Part shown: positions 1 to 9,554 of the stretch, in pieces
Layout: every line of letters begins with the position of its first letter
How positions within the stretch are numbered: position 1 is the first letter of the stretch
NCBI RefSeq assembly: GCF_963675165.1
Contig: NC_087377.1
Span: 4,526,042-4,590,041, forward strand
Direction of reading: 5' to 3'
Length of the DNA stretch: 64,000 bases
Origin: Halichondria panicea
Lineage: Eukaryota > Porifera > Demospongiae > Suberitida > Halichondriidae
The notes under the pieces: generated by a model
Seen by the model: only the letters and a program-made list of their open reading frames with translations
Told to the model about the DNA's origin: nothing
Databases searched by the model: none
Program-made: the position numbers and the translations under genes

Positions 1-129
1 GTATACACATGCATGCATGCACATGCACTGTTCTTTGGGGCTGGCAGTAGTTGGCCTAAGATGCACATAATAATTATTGGTTCTGAATTTGTAGAAATTA
101 TGTGTGTTTTACTTTCTGATTGCAATTAG

Positions 130-3105
130 ACGTAAAAGGTGCAATTATTTCTTGCTTATTAGTTTCTGCGGTAGGATTCTGTGACTACGAGCTTAATGCT
201 GACTCAGCACACGGCATTTACAACTGGAGCGAAACTGAAGTAGGAGACGTAGTCAATCTATCGTGTTTCTATGATAATCAGGATGAAACCACCAATAGCA
301 ACACTGCCGGAGTGTCTAGATTATGCCTTGGGCATCGAAACTGGTCGGAAATTGACATTGGGGAATGTATTTCATTTGTTGTTTTTGGATTTCAACAAGT
401 TAGCATTGCGGTGAGTCTTGTTATTGTATGTCTCTGTTACGTACGTTACAGGCCTCGTTTTTGTGCGCATTCTATGTTTCGGGGCAAATGACGATGAAAT
501 CTACAGCAGCCTCATTGATTTCTTAAGTGTGTGCATTCCATTGTAAAGTGCTATACCAAGGGCGTATAAAGAGAAAGAGGGCATGCAACTCACTATCAAC
601 CCTATGTATGAGCAAAACTAAAGACACAGACTGTATAATTATACTACATGTATATGTACACAAGAATCGAATTTATTTACCGCCCCCTTTAGTTTTTGCT
701 CGCAAGCTGTTGCATGCATGCATGCATGCGATCTCTTTTTATACGCCCTTGCATGGTGCTACTGATTATTGTATAAGTGCATGTGCCTACTGTTGGTTTT
801 GCAAGCTTTGTGAGGATTGCTCATAATTATCATAATGGACCTTTTCTGTATAGTATACGTACTAGTTAGTTATACATGCATGGCATAATTATGAGGTAAC
901 GTATATCTAGCCCCGTTTACACAAGGGATTAATGGGTTGGAATCCAGTTAAACCTCTCCACGTTCTGCCTAATTATCCGGGCTCTAATTCCTTGCAGGCC
1001 TCCACAGTCACAGAGGACAATGCAGGTCTGATCATACCAGAGCTAGCCAGACTAACTGTAGCCGCTGTAGACACGACCGACCAATCAGAAGGCAATCTGG
1101 GTGTCATAGCAACCGTATTCGAGAGCACGGCAGAACTGGTGGAGGGAGGGAGAGGAAACTTTTCACTGAATGAGAATGTGAGTTACTTTTATATCTATTG
1201 ATGCATTATAAAATGTTCCCCTACATGTGTAGATAATCACTAATATAACTACAATCGTCAGTACAATCTCCGAGTGGCCGTCCGATCGGATTAGAGATGA
1301 ATCGTCTGGGGTGGTCCTCTCATACGACAGACTGGCAGAAAGTCTTGTCACACAAGAGAGCTTCTTCAATATTACAATCATTACTCCGAATGTGATCTTT
1401 AGTGGACTGCAGGTAATCTAAAAATGTGTATATACACTTGGAATTTCCAAAATGTACCTATATATGTAATTACACTATGGCAAAATGCTATGGGACCAAT
1501 TAATTTGGCTGTAATAATTATATAGAGGTTGATCGAGTGCTTATTATTATACGTACGGTAGGATGACCAGTATACAATAGACATGTTTTACTAGCTGTAC
1601 ACTGAACTCCTATTACCATGCATGCATGCTAGTAATTAATTATGCGTACTTGCTTATACAGACACTGGCTGTGAGTTTGTCCCAAGATGGCTACAACTTC
1701 AATCTCTACAGCATTCTAGGTGAGCGTGTTTACTCACTGTCACACACACATACAGACCGGTACATGTTTGTTTGAGGGACCACCTCCTGCACAGTAAAAA
1801 GAGCTCTGGACTTAATTTCAGATGATTATAGTGTATACCCACACTTATATTTTCAGGCCACCCTCTATAATACAGCCAGATTAGATGGGCCCCAAAGTCT
1901 CCATAGCAGGGACCTGTGTTAGCAGGCCATCTCTTACTACAGCCAGAGTTGTGCCCCAAGGGCCATCACTATAATATAATTATAGAGACAGGCTTCATGC
2001 ACTGTATATGCATGTACATGCATGCATATAATTATAACTTGTTGAAATTGATTTATGTGGCGCATTCATTTTAGGAGAAGGGGACCTCTTTGCTGACAAC
2101 CTCACACCACAGCAAGCTCAACAGATATCCGTATTTTTACCTGGAGAAGTATTCAGCAACTTTGTCTTCGGCACGGCTACTGGCCTGGCATTCACCGTGT
2201 ACCCGAACTCTGCCCTTTTCCCATTAGACGAAAACTTACAAAACAGCAGTGTTGTTGTTGGAACCCCAGTACTAGGTGTGATTGTGAGCGGGGCTGCGGA
2301 GGTTATAAATCTACAGGAACCAGTTGTGATCACGCTGCCCATCACTGTGGATAGTAATGAGGTATATACGCGTATACAATTTCTGCACTCTATAATTAAT
2401 TTTACTAAACAATGTATTTCTCATACTTTGTATGCAGACATTCACAGAGAGCAACTTCCCTCGATGTGTGTTTTGGAACTTCACTGCAGGTTAGTATACA
2501 ATGGTCATTTACAGTGATGTGCCCAGAATGTTTGAAGTGGTGGCTATTTTCAATCTTCAGCACACAGCATTTGCCTCTTTATAGCTTATATTAACTATGC
2601 ATGTGTAGGCGGATATGTTTCGTTTTAGAGGTGGTTAGTACTGACCACCATGCAACCAGTTAGCTATTATGTTTTGATGGATTTTGACTAGTCTCACACC
2701 TCTGATCTAAGCACAGAATGAATAATTATTGTGGCATGTATATAAGGACCCCCCGAGAAGACATTTTTGGCCCTTATACATACTTGGTGCATGCATGCAT
2801 GGCCTTTGTTGAGGGGTTGTTTTTGTACATGCACAAACTGGGACCTGGCCCTTATATCGTGGTTGATGCATGGCCTTTCTTCAAGCTATAAGGTGCCCAT
2901 TAAGAATGCCGGCTGAAACTGTACATGCATACATCAAGTAATAGTGCCGGCTTCGGGTTAATCTATGCTTTAAATTTGATTGCTGCTCTGATCAGGTCCC
3001 CTTGGTAACTGGAGCGACTCTGGCTGTCGACTGAGAAGCTTTGACACCCCCAACCAAACTGTGACTTGTGAATGTGATCATCTTACTAACTTTGCCATTC
3101 TCCTG
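130..3105 (+). CDS. Extracellular exons of the adhesion GPCR: HormR-like, GAIN, GPS
   Basis: Exons 1-7 in the window. The first (130-410) holds the tryptophan/cysteine pattern of a HormR domain, often placed just before GAIN in adhesion GPCRs. Exons 998-2361 form the GAIN fold, with many N-glycosylation sequons (NIT, NFS, NSS). Exons 2438-2489 and 2996-3105 form the GPS, with four cysteines, two tryptophans and the HLT cleavage site. Introns 2362-2437 and 1178-1232 are very short (about 76 and 55 bp). Confidence 0.85.
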
Positions 3106-6100
3106 GTAAGTACAGTCATGTAAAGGAGTTCTCTCATTATTACACTGTTACTTAGAGTTTTATATAATTATAAGGGGGTACTGTGGGCCTTTGACATTCA
3201 ATCAATGGTTGCATGGAAATTTGGCATTTATGTTAAACATGATTGTATACATGAAATCTAAAGTGAAACCTGCATGTCTAAGCAGGCCACTCTCTCTAAT
3301 ACAGCCACAGGTTATAATGGGCCCCAAACCCCCAATCATAATTATAGCATGTGTTAATTGGACTGTGTTAATTGGCCACCTCTGTAAGCCATGGTCTCCC
3401 CATGCAAGGGCTGCTACTGTATAGCTAGCTACACATACCTCTCTTAACGATAATTATGATGTATTCCACGGTGTATTTATCCTCTATAATTATAGCTACC
3501 CTCCTCTATAATTATTTATACTGCAGGACATAGAGGCACGACTTAGCTCCCCAGAGTTCAGTCTGCCATTGGAAGTTATCTCTTATATAGGATCTGTCCT
3601 CTCCATCACTGGGCTATTACTCACACTCCTCACACTACTGGGATCAGTGTAAGTTAGTTATCACATTCAAAGGTTTCAAAGATCGTTACAATTGCTTGTT
3701 TGGGCCTCGTGTTAATGAATATAGCAGTTCTATTATACAATAGAAGTAAATTCTCGTACTGTACATGTATGCATGACGTACATACCTTTGAGAGCCTGTA
3801 ATTTTGTGTTCAGATTGTCCAATATTAATTTGCTTCGTTCACTCAGGATATAACCTTTCCAATGATGTTAATCGAAATCAATAATAATTATTCTACCTTA
3901 TATTTATCATTCCATTTACATGCAGGAAACTACGATCACTGGATGCCACAAAGTTCCAAGTCCAGTTCTGCATCTCACTGCTCTGTATGCTAGTGGTGTA
4001 TCTGATTGGAGTGACTAGGAACGAGAACGAGATTGTGTGCACACTCATGTCTGCCTTGCTGCAATACTTCGTGCTCTCTAGTATGTTGTGGATGGTGGCA
4101 CAAGGTGTGCTCATGTTCAGGAAACTGGTTCTTGTGTTTGGGATCATCTCAAAGAAGTTCCTTGTCATTGTTTCTCTCCTGTGCTGGTGTAAGCGATGCA
4201 TGTTTATAGTCCAATAGTTATATAGTCAGTCACTTCAAGTGAATGGGGGGGGGGGGCGGGGGGGGCTTCTAGTCAGCTTAAACATTCAACACCCCCCCCC
4301 CACCACACAGTCTGCAAATTTCGAACTATAGAGAGGGACTGGGTAATGTAGCATACACACATTTTCCCCTGGGACCCCCCCCCTTATGCATCCTCTCTCC
4401 CCCTCCCACCAACACAATCAATAAATCCTATAGTCATAGATAGATTATTAGCTAATAGTTGTTATAGCCCAAATGTTATACTTTAATGGTAAGAAATATC
4501 ACTGTACCTGTACAAATTCATGCAGAATGGAAATTGAAGTTACAAGAGTTTGTAATTTGTCTTTTGTGTTTGCTTGTAAGTATACTGCAATGGTATGAAT
4601 GTCTTATAATTATATATACTACTTGATAGTTGGACAGTTTTTATTACCCCTGGTCCAAAGCCTTGCTTTATAGTGGTAAGCAATTTACTCGGAGCTAGAT
4701 AAGCGTAACTGTATATAATTATGCATGTTTTGATTCTTTATACAGTACTGCCACTGCTGTGTGTGGGAGCGGCTCTCAGTACCATAGCAACTGGCACCAA
4801 CACAATCATCTTTAGGAATGAGAATGAGGACATAACAATGTGAGTTTAATTATAATTTATTGGTGCAATGTGACAATGAATGAATGACTGCATGTACTTA
4901 TAATTATGTAGAATATTACTATAATGCAGCTTATAATCTGAGCTGTACATGTATATGCATGACGTTATTCTCCAGATAAGTATAGTTGTATTTAGACTAC
5001 ATTACATCATCTGTAATTGATCTGATTGGCTAAAAACAGTAGATTACGTGGAAGCATAATCTACAAGAAGTTACTTATTCTACAGGAAATGGGCGCATAT
5101 TCTACAGGAAGTGGACACATATTCTACAGGAAATGGACGCATATTCTACAGGAAGTGACAAATAATTTGTAGGAAGTTCTCAAAAGTTGGAATGAAATTT
5201 TTAGTGAAAGTGACAAGAAGATGACAAAAACATTATAAAAAAGACAGAATGCAATAATTTGTTCAGTCAATATCCATTCTTTCCATGTCCACTGTTGCTT
5301 TGTATTGCTTTTTCCAGTTGGGCATGGGCAAGGGGGGCCAGGAAGCATCAAAAACACTTTAGCAGTCGCTTGACACTTTCTATTGAGTTTTCAAGGTTCC
5401 ATGCCGGTCCAGTCTGCTCTATACCACCCTCCACTCCACCACAGAGCTTCATTCTTCTTCTTGTAGTGTTGCAGTCAGTTCTAGCATAGTTCTAGGTTAT
5501 TTTTACTTGTCTGTTCTTTCCAGTATCTTCAAGAAGCGTTTCACAAGCTTTACTAAGTTTTACTGTAGTTTTTCATTGTTTTGAAGCCGTCTTCTTGTCT
5601 TTTTCTGTCAACTGGTGTCTCTCACAGCTCTCCAGCTCGTCCAGCTCGCACAAATTCAATTTCTGTTGCTACGCACCAAACCTGGCTTTTTATAACCACG
5701 CCTCGCGCATGCGCAATGAAGTCCAAGTTAGATAGACCACACCCACTCGTAGAATATGCGTCTTAGTAACCACCTTGGTTACGGTTAGATTCCCTCGGCT
5801 TTGCGCCTCGGGCTAACCGCAACCGCGGAGGTTACGTAGACGCATATTCTACTCTTAGGTGTAGTCTATCCTATACTTAATTATACGTACGCATTAAAAT
5901 TTAATACAAATGTCAGTAACATTACATAATTTTTTCCTTTCATATAGATGTTCCATCAGTGACCTTTATGTTCTTCTGGGTACACTACTAGTTCCCGTGA
6001 TTCTAATGCTACTCATCAATGCGTTCGTATTTGTTGCTGTACTGATTGTCCTCATCCGAAAGATAATAACAGACAAAGAAAGAAATGGAGCCAATTTTAA

Positions 6101-6530
6101 ACTTGTTCTCGGGATTTTCAGTATTAGCATTGTTCTTGGCTTAGCTTGGATATTCAGTGCTTTTATAATTAACGACGCTGCCGTCTATTTCAGATATTTG
6201 TTTGTCATTTGCAACACTTTTCAAGGTTTCATTTTCTTTATTTTTATTGTGATCATTGGTACAGAAGGAAGAGGATTCTGGACAAGTTTGTGTAGACGAA
6301 ACATCAAGAGAGTCAAAAATAGTTTCCGCACTAACAGTACAAGTTTGGAATCTTCACTGAAGATGTTTTCGAATCAATTCCAGAGTGAGCACAAGAAATC
6401 TGATTTAGTGAATGGAGTGACGACAGAAGAATGGAGTGGAGCCGTAGCGTCTGGTAATAGTCGGATAATGAATGTGGTGCCGTGTGGAATTGAAAATGAA
6501 GGATTTGAGATGAAGAATGAGGGGACATGA
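130..6530 (+). CDS. Adhesion G-protein-coupled receptor (5' end outside window)
   Basis: Eleven in-phase exons: 130-410, 998-1177, 1233-1412, 1662-1719, 2075-2361, 2438-2489, 2996-3105, 3527-3648, 3926-4188, 4746-4839 and 5948-6530 (stop TGA 6528-6530), about 736 codons. In order they encode a hormone-receptor-like Cys/Trp motif (two NWSE segments with RLCLG), a GAIN-type region, a complete GPS motif (CVFWNFTA, then GNWSDSGC, then CECDHLTNFAILL) and seven hydrophobic helices. TM6 carries the family-B2 signature GLAWIFSAF. A Ser/Thr-rich tail of about 80 residues follows. Adhesion GPCRs self-cleave at HL|T in the GPS and signal through G proteins when the tethered peptide is exposed; the HLT triad is intact, so cleavage is expected. 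All splice junctions keep frame. The start codon and signal peptide lie left of position 1. The ligand cannot be read from the sequence. Confidence 0.93.
1850..1960. repeat. Dispersed repeat, copy 1 of 4
   Basis: An intronic repeat with the landmarks GCAGGCCA, ATACAGCCA, GGGCCCCAAA and GTCTCCAT. The same landmarks recur in the same order near 3280-3400, 49425-49530 and 58930-59010. It is not coding. No terminal repeats or target duplication were found, so its class is unknown. Confidence 0.55.
3240..3400. repeat. Dispersed repeat, copy 2 of 4
   Basis: Second intronic copy, in the GPCR intron before TM1. It shares AGCAGGCCACT, AATACAGCCA and GGGCCCCAAA with the copy at 1850-1960 and ends with GTTAATTGGCCACCT. 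Confidence 0.5.
3527..6530 (+). CDS. Seven-transmembrane and cytoplasmic exons of the adhesion GPCR
   Basis: TM1 lies on exon 3527-3648 (ISYIGSVLSITGLLLTLLTL). TM2 to TM4 are on 3926-4188, with a conserved Cys before TM3 and Trp residues typical of family B. TM4 and the second extracellular loop cross 4188/4746. TM5 to TM7 are on 5948-6530. The last intracellular segment starts RRNIKRVKNSF and is followed by a polar tail ending NEGT. The intron before the last exon is about 1.1 kb because it holds the foldback element 4978-5878. Confidence 0.9.
4240..4415. repeat. G-run and C-run homopolymer tract
   Basis: Long poly-G runs (4244-4266) are followed by poly-C runs (4290-4300 and 4374-4384) and a pyrimidine-rich stretch, all inside a GPCR intron. 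Such tracts are slippage-prone and can form G-quadruplex or hairpin structures. Confidence 0.7.
4978..5878. mobile_element. Non-autonomous TIR/foldback element, copy 1
   Basis: The ends are inverted: AAGTATAG with TAGACTACA on the left, TGTAGTCTATCCTATACTT on the right. The left part has four tandem repeats of TATTCTACAGGAA(G/A)TG type. The right part (about 5730-5870) is a long hairpin whose arms contain GTAGAATATGCGTC and GGTTACGGTTAG, with a GC-rich loop reading CCTCGGCTTTGCGCCTCGGG. A diverged copy with the same plan lies at 16507-17149. No transposase is seen. The element sits wholly within the last GPCR intron. Confidence 0.65.
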
Positions 6531-6610
6531 CAGGACATTGACGAGACCATATAAAAATCTTATAGTGTGTTACTACTGTATCTGTTTTGTTATGAGCTGC
6601 CTCAATTCAC

Positions 6611-6616
6611 AATAAA
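6611..6616 (+). terminator. Probable polyadenylation signal of the GPCR gene
   Basis: AATAAA lies 81 bp after the GPCR stop codon, a normal distance for a metazoan 3' UTR. The cleavage site itself cannot be seen. Confidence 0.5.
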
Positions 6617-6639
6617 AAACTCAGCGTTTATTAAAACAT

Positions 6640-7010
6640 GCAAGATCACTTCTAGCTCAGTATAGGTATTGACCAACCTCCTGTGGTGCATGGCGAACAT
6701 ATATTTTTTACCGTAATCACCTTGAATTGGGGGATGATTATGAATTAGAAAACGCCCTTTGAAGATTGCATAAAAGATTTAACTCCAAACTCCGTTGTGT
6801 GCATTTACTAATAATAATTTAGGTTTTGCGGATTTTATTGTTGCGAATTGATCAACCATTGCAAAGTTCACAAATTTTTGATGCTCGCAAAACATTCTAA
6901 TAAATACGGTAGTTCGGTGTCCACACACCACCCGAATGTTTTCTATTTGCAATTGAACGCTTCGACGATAACATGGAAAGTAACATAACATGAACGTGTA
7001 TGCATGTTAA
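6640..7010. other. Intergenic, no gene seen
   Basis: Between the GPCR polyadenylation signal and the next repeat I see AT-rich, low-coding sequence. It contains a GCGGATTTTATTGTTGCGAAT-type motif resembling a degraded MITE. No ORF here has conserved protein character. Confidence 0.4.
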
Positions 7011-7012
7011 GT

Positions 7013-7329
7013 TAGTCTCGCAAGCCCAGCCCCTTCACTCACTCAGGGTCTGGTAACAGTGTGCATGTGTGGAGTATTGTGCATTGAGTTGTCGCAGTGG
7101 AATTTAGCATTCACTCTTCAATGCCCACTCTATACTTGGGGCGTGGCAGCTTAACTGCTCAGCCTATCAGCATGCTAATCCATGACATCATGTGGGTGTG
7201 GTTTTATAATATGAGTAGGTTGATGATGACGTTTAACAAATCTACAATCTGATTGGCAGCGCCAAGATCCTGGCGTAGGGGACAACTCCACATGCACACT
7301 GTTTCCAGACCCTGAGTGAGTGTAGACTA
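7013..7329. mobile_element. TIR element with TAGTCT/AGACTA ends
   Basis: The left arm contains CACTCACTCAGGGTCTGG and ACAGTGTGCATGTG; the right arm carries the inverse (CACATGCACACTGT, CCAGACCCTGAGTGAGTG). The ends TAGTCT and AGACTA resemble the TAG/CTA group nearby, but I found no target-site duplication here. Confidence 0.6.
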
Positions 7330-7399
7330 TGGAGCATCTTAGCCATTTTATGAGGGAAGCCAGTCTCTTGTAAACAACTGTTGCTTCCCTGCCTAGCCT

Positions 7400-7643
7400 T
7401 CCCTCTTGTAGCCTCGAGACCAGCCGTTCGTTATCTGAAAGAACGCCTGGTCAAGTTCTAATGTAGCACTCGTTCTATGGTCCAGGAATTTCTTGGACCG
7501 GTAATTGCCCACACAAGGTGTATTACCCATGAATATCATTATAATGCTATAAAACGCTGGCTCAGCTAGACAAGTTGCACATTAGAACTTGACCAGGCGT
7601 TCTTTCAGATAACGAACGGCTGGTCTCGAGGCTATCCCTCTTG
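7400..7643. mobile_element. MULE-like MITE with 9-bp target duplication
   Basis: Element 7409-7634 (226 bp) begins TAGCCTCGAGACCAGCCG and ends CGGCTGGTCTCGAGGCTA. The terminal inverted repeats are about 55 bp and nearly perfect. It is bounded by the identical 9-mers TCCCTCTTG at 7400-7408 and 7635-7643. Long TIRs with 9-bp duplications are the usual signature of Mutator-like elements. There is no coding capacity, so it must be mobilised in trans. Confidence 0.88.
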
Positions 7644-7875
7644 CAGAGAGCACTAAAGGGGTGAATGACGCGTGTTCCACCTCCCTACACTATCCCACGA
7701 GTTGTCTCTAAAATAACGCTAGGAAAATCGGCCTAACACCCACCCACTCTATGTACCACGCTGCGCGCGCACGCACGTGCTGGGTATTCACTTACATCAG
7801 TTCCCAGAGCAGTTCATGTACGTGTGTTGTATTGAGAAGAGTGAGCTAGCAGCTAAGCTGTACATCTATGCCGCT

Positions 7876-9554
7876 ATGGATATTCCACACATGGATACAA
7901 TTGCAAGGTACGTACGAAGACTTTGAGCTTGAGTAAGGAATCCTGGAATCTACTACACAGAGCAGCTATTATAGATAAATATGTTGTGTCACCACCAGCA
8001 TATCATGTATGACAGATCCAAACATCTTTACAGTGCTCAAGCCAAAGAATTGTGGGAGGCTGTAGACAAACGTACTGTTATCAAAGTGAGATCCCTGTTA
8101 GGACAAGGGGCAGACCCAAACCACCAGTTCTACTGCAGTGAAGAGTGGGGTGACAAGGGGCCTCCATTACACAGAGCTTGTTATAAGGGCTACTTTGAGA
8201 TTGTGAAGATACTTATTACCCATGGAGCTCGTACTGATATAGGTGGTGGGAGGTATAATACAACTCCTCTTCACTATGCTTGTGAGGGAGGAAGCAAAGA
8301 CGTGGTACAGTATCTGGTGGAGGAGCTGAAGATGGATCTTGGTGAGATTTAGTGTGCTCTTGTTTTATAGTCTTTTGTTTCTTCTACTAGCTTATTCCCA
8401 GTTGCAATTGATTATCCTGTTAAATCAGATTCTGTGTAACTATTGTGCTTGACTATCCTGTACAGATGCGAGGAACGATGAGGGACAGTCACCACTGGAC
8501 AAGGCTCTTGAACGTCTGTATATAGACTGTATGGATGTTGCCCTCTACCTAATGAGCCGTGGCTGCGGTGGTGATGAGGTCAAAGCCAATTTACTGTGTA
8601 GAGCCTGTTCGAAGGGCAAGATGGTTGTGGTAAAGGAACTGGTTGAGCAACACAAAGTTGACCCTAAGGGTGAGTGCGATAACGTTTTAAATAGCTTAGC
8701 GGAGAAAAGTATACAACACAATCTCCAAGTATAGCACCGTTTTCTTTGCATACTTCAGCATGCCATGTATATATTATAGCTATCGTGTTGGACTGACTGT
8801 AGATGTGAGGGATGATAAGGGACATTCATCGCTGGACATAGCTCTGGGTAATCTAGATGATGATGATTGTATGGATGTTGCTCTCTACCTCATGAGCCGT
8901 GGCTGTGGTGTTGATGAAGAAAAAGCCAAGTTACTGTGTAGAGCATGTCAGAGGGGCAAGCTGGGTTTGGTGAAGGAACTGATTGAGCAACACATAGGTG
9001 ACCCTAAGAGTGAGTGCATGTGAGAATCTATTGTTTACTTTATTCAGTATGGTGTACGTGTTATGTGCAGATGTGAGGGTTAGTAACAACTGGACCCCTC
9101 TCCACATTGCATGCTACAACGGACACAAAGATGTGGTGCAGTACTTGGTGGAGAAGGACAACTGTTTTATCAGTGAGTACAACACAACCCGTGTCCCATG
9201 CAGTGTTATACGTGTTTCTATACTTGTTCAGGTGCAATTTCCGATGATGGCGATACTCCTCTTGACATTGCTACACAGTTTCGTCACACTGAAATTGCTG
9301 ACTACCTCAAGTCTCTACTCATTCCTCCTCCAGTGACCTCTGACCCTCTGTCAGGTCAACAGACACCCAGTGCTGGCAATGAACAACTAGAAACAACTGG
9401 TATAAAGAGATCATTCTATAGTAGATCTCACATATTAACCCATTAACACTTGCATCTTTATTATGTTATAATATTATTGTTACTTGTACACCCTTAGATA
9501 CTCCAAACGATTCCAAGCAACTTCCTTTCACTTCAAAGGATGCCAAAACTTCAA
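7876..9554 (+). CDS. Ankyrin-repeat exons of the Roc-COR-Death gene
   Basis: Seven exons with intact phase. Exon 8034-8341 encodes about three repeats (LLGQGADPNH, PPLHRACYKG, TPLHYACEGG). Exons 8466-8669 and 8803-9009 are near duplicates, each with SPLD or SSLD, DVALYLMSRGCG and a VKELVEQH or VKELIEQH segment, showing exon duplication. 9071-9172 and 9232-9399 carry TPLHIACYNG and TPLDIAT units. 9498-9554 begins a Ser/Thr-rich linker. Internal introns are phase 1, which allows exon shuffling. Ankyrin repeats bind partner proteins; the partner is unknown. Confidence 0.88.
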
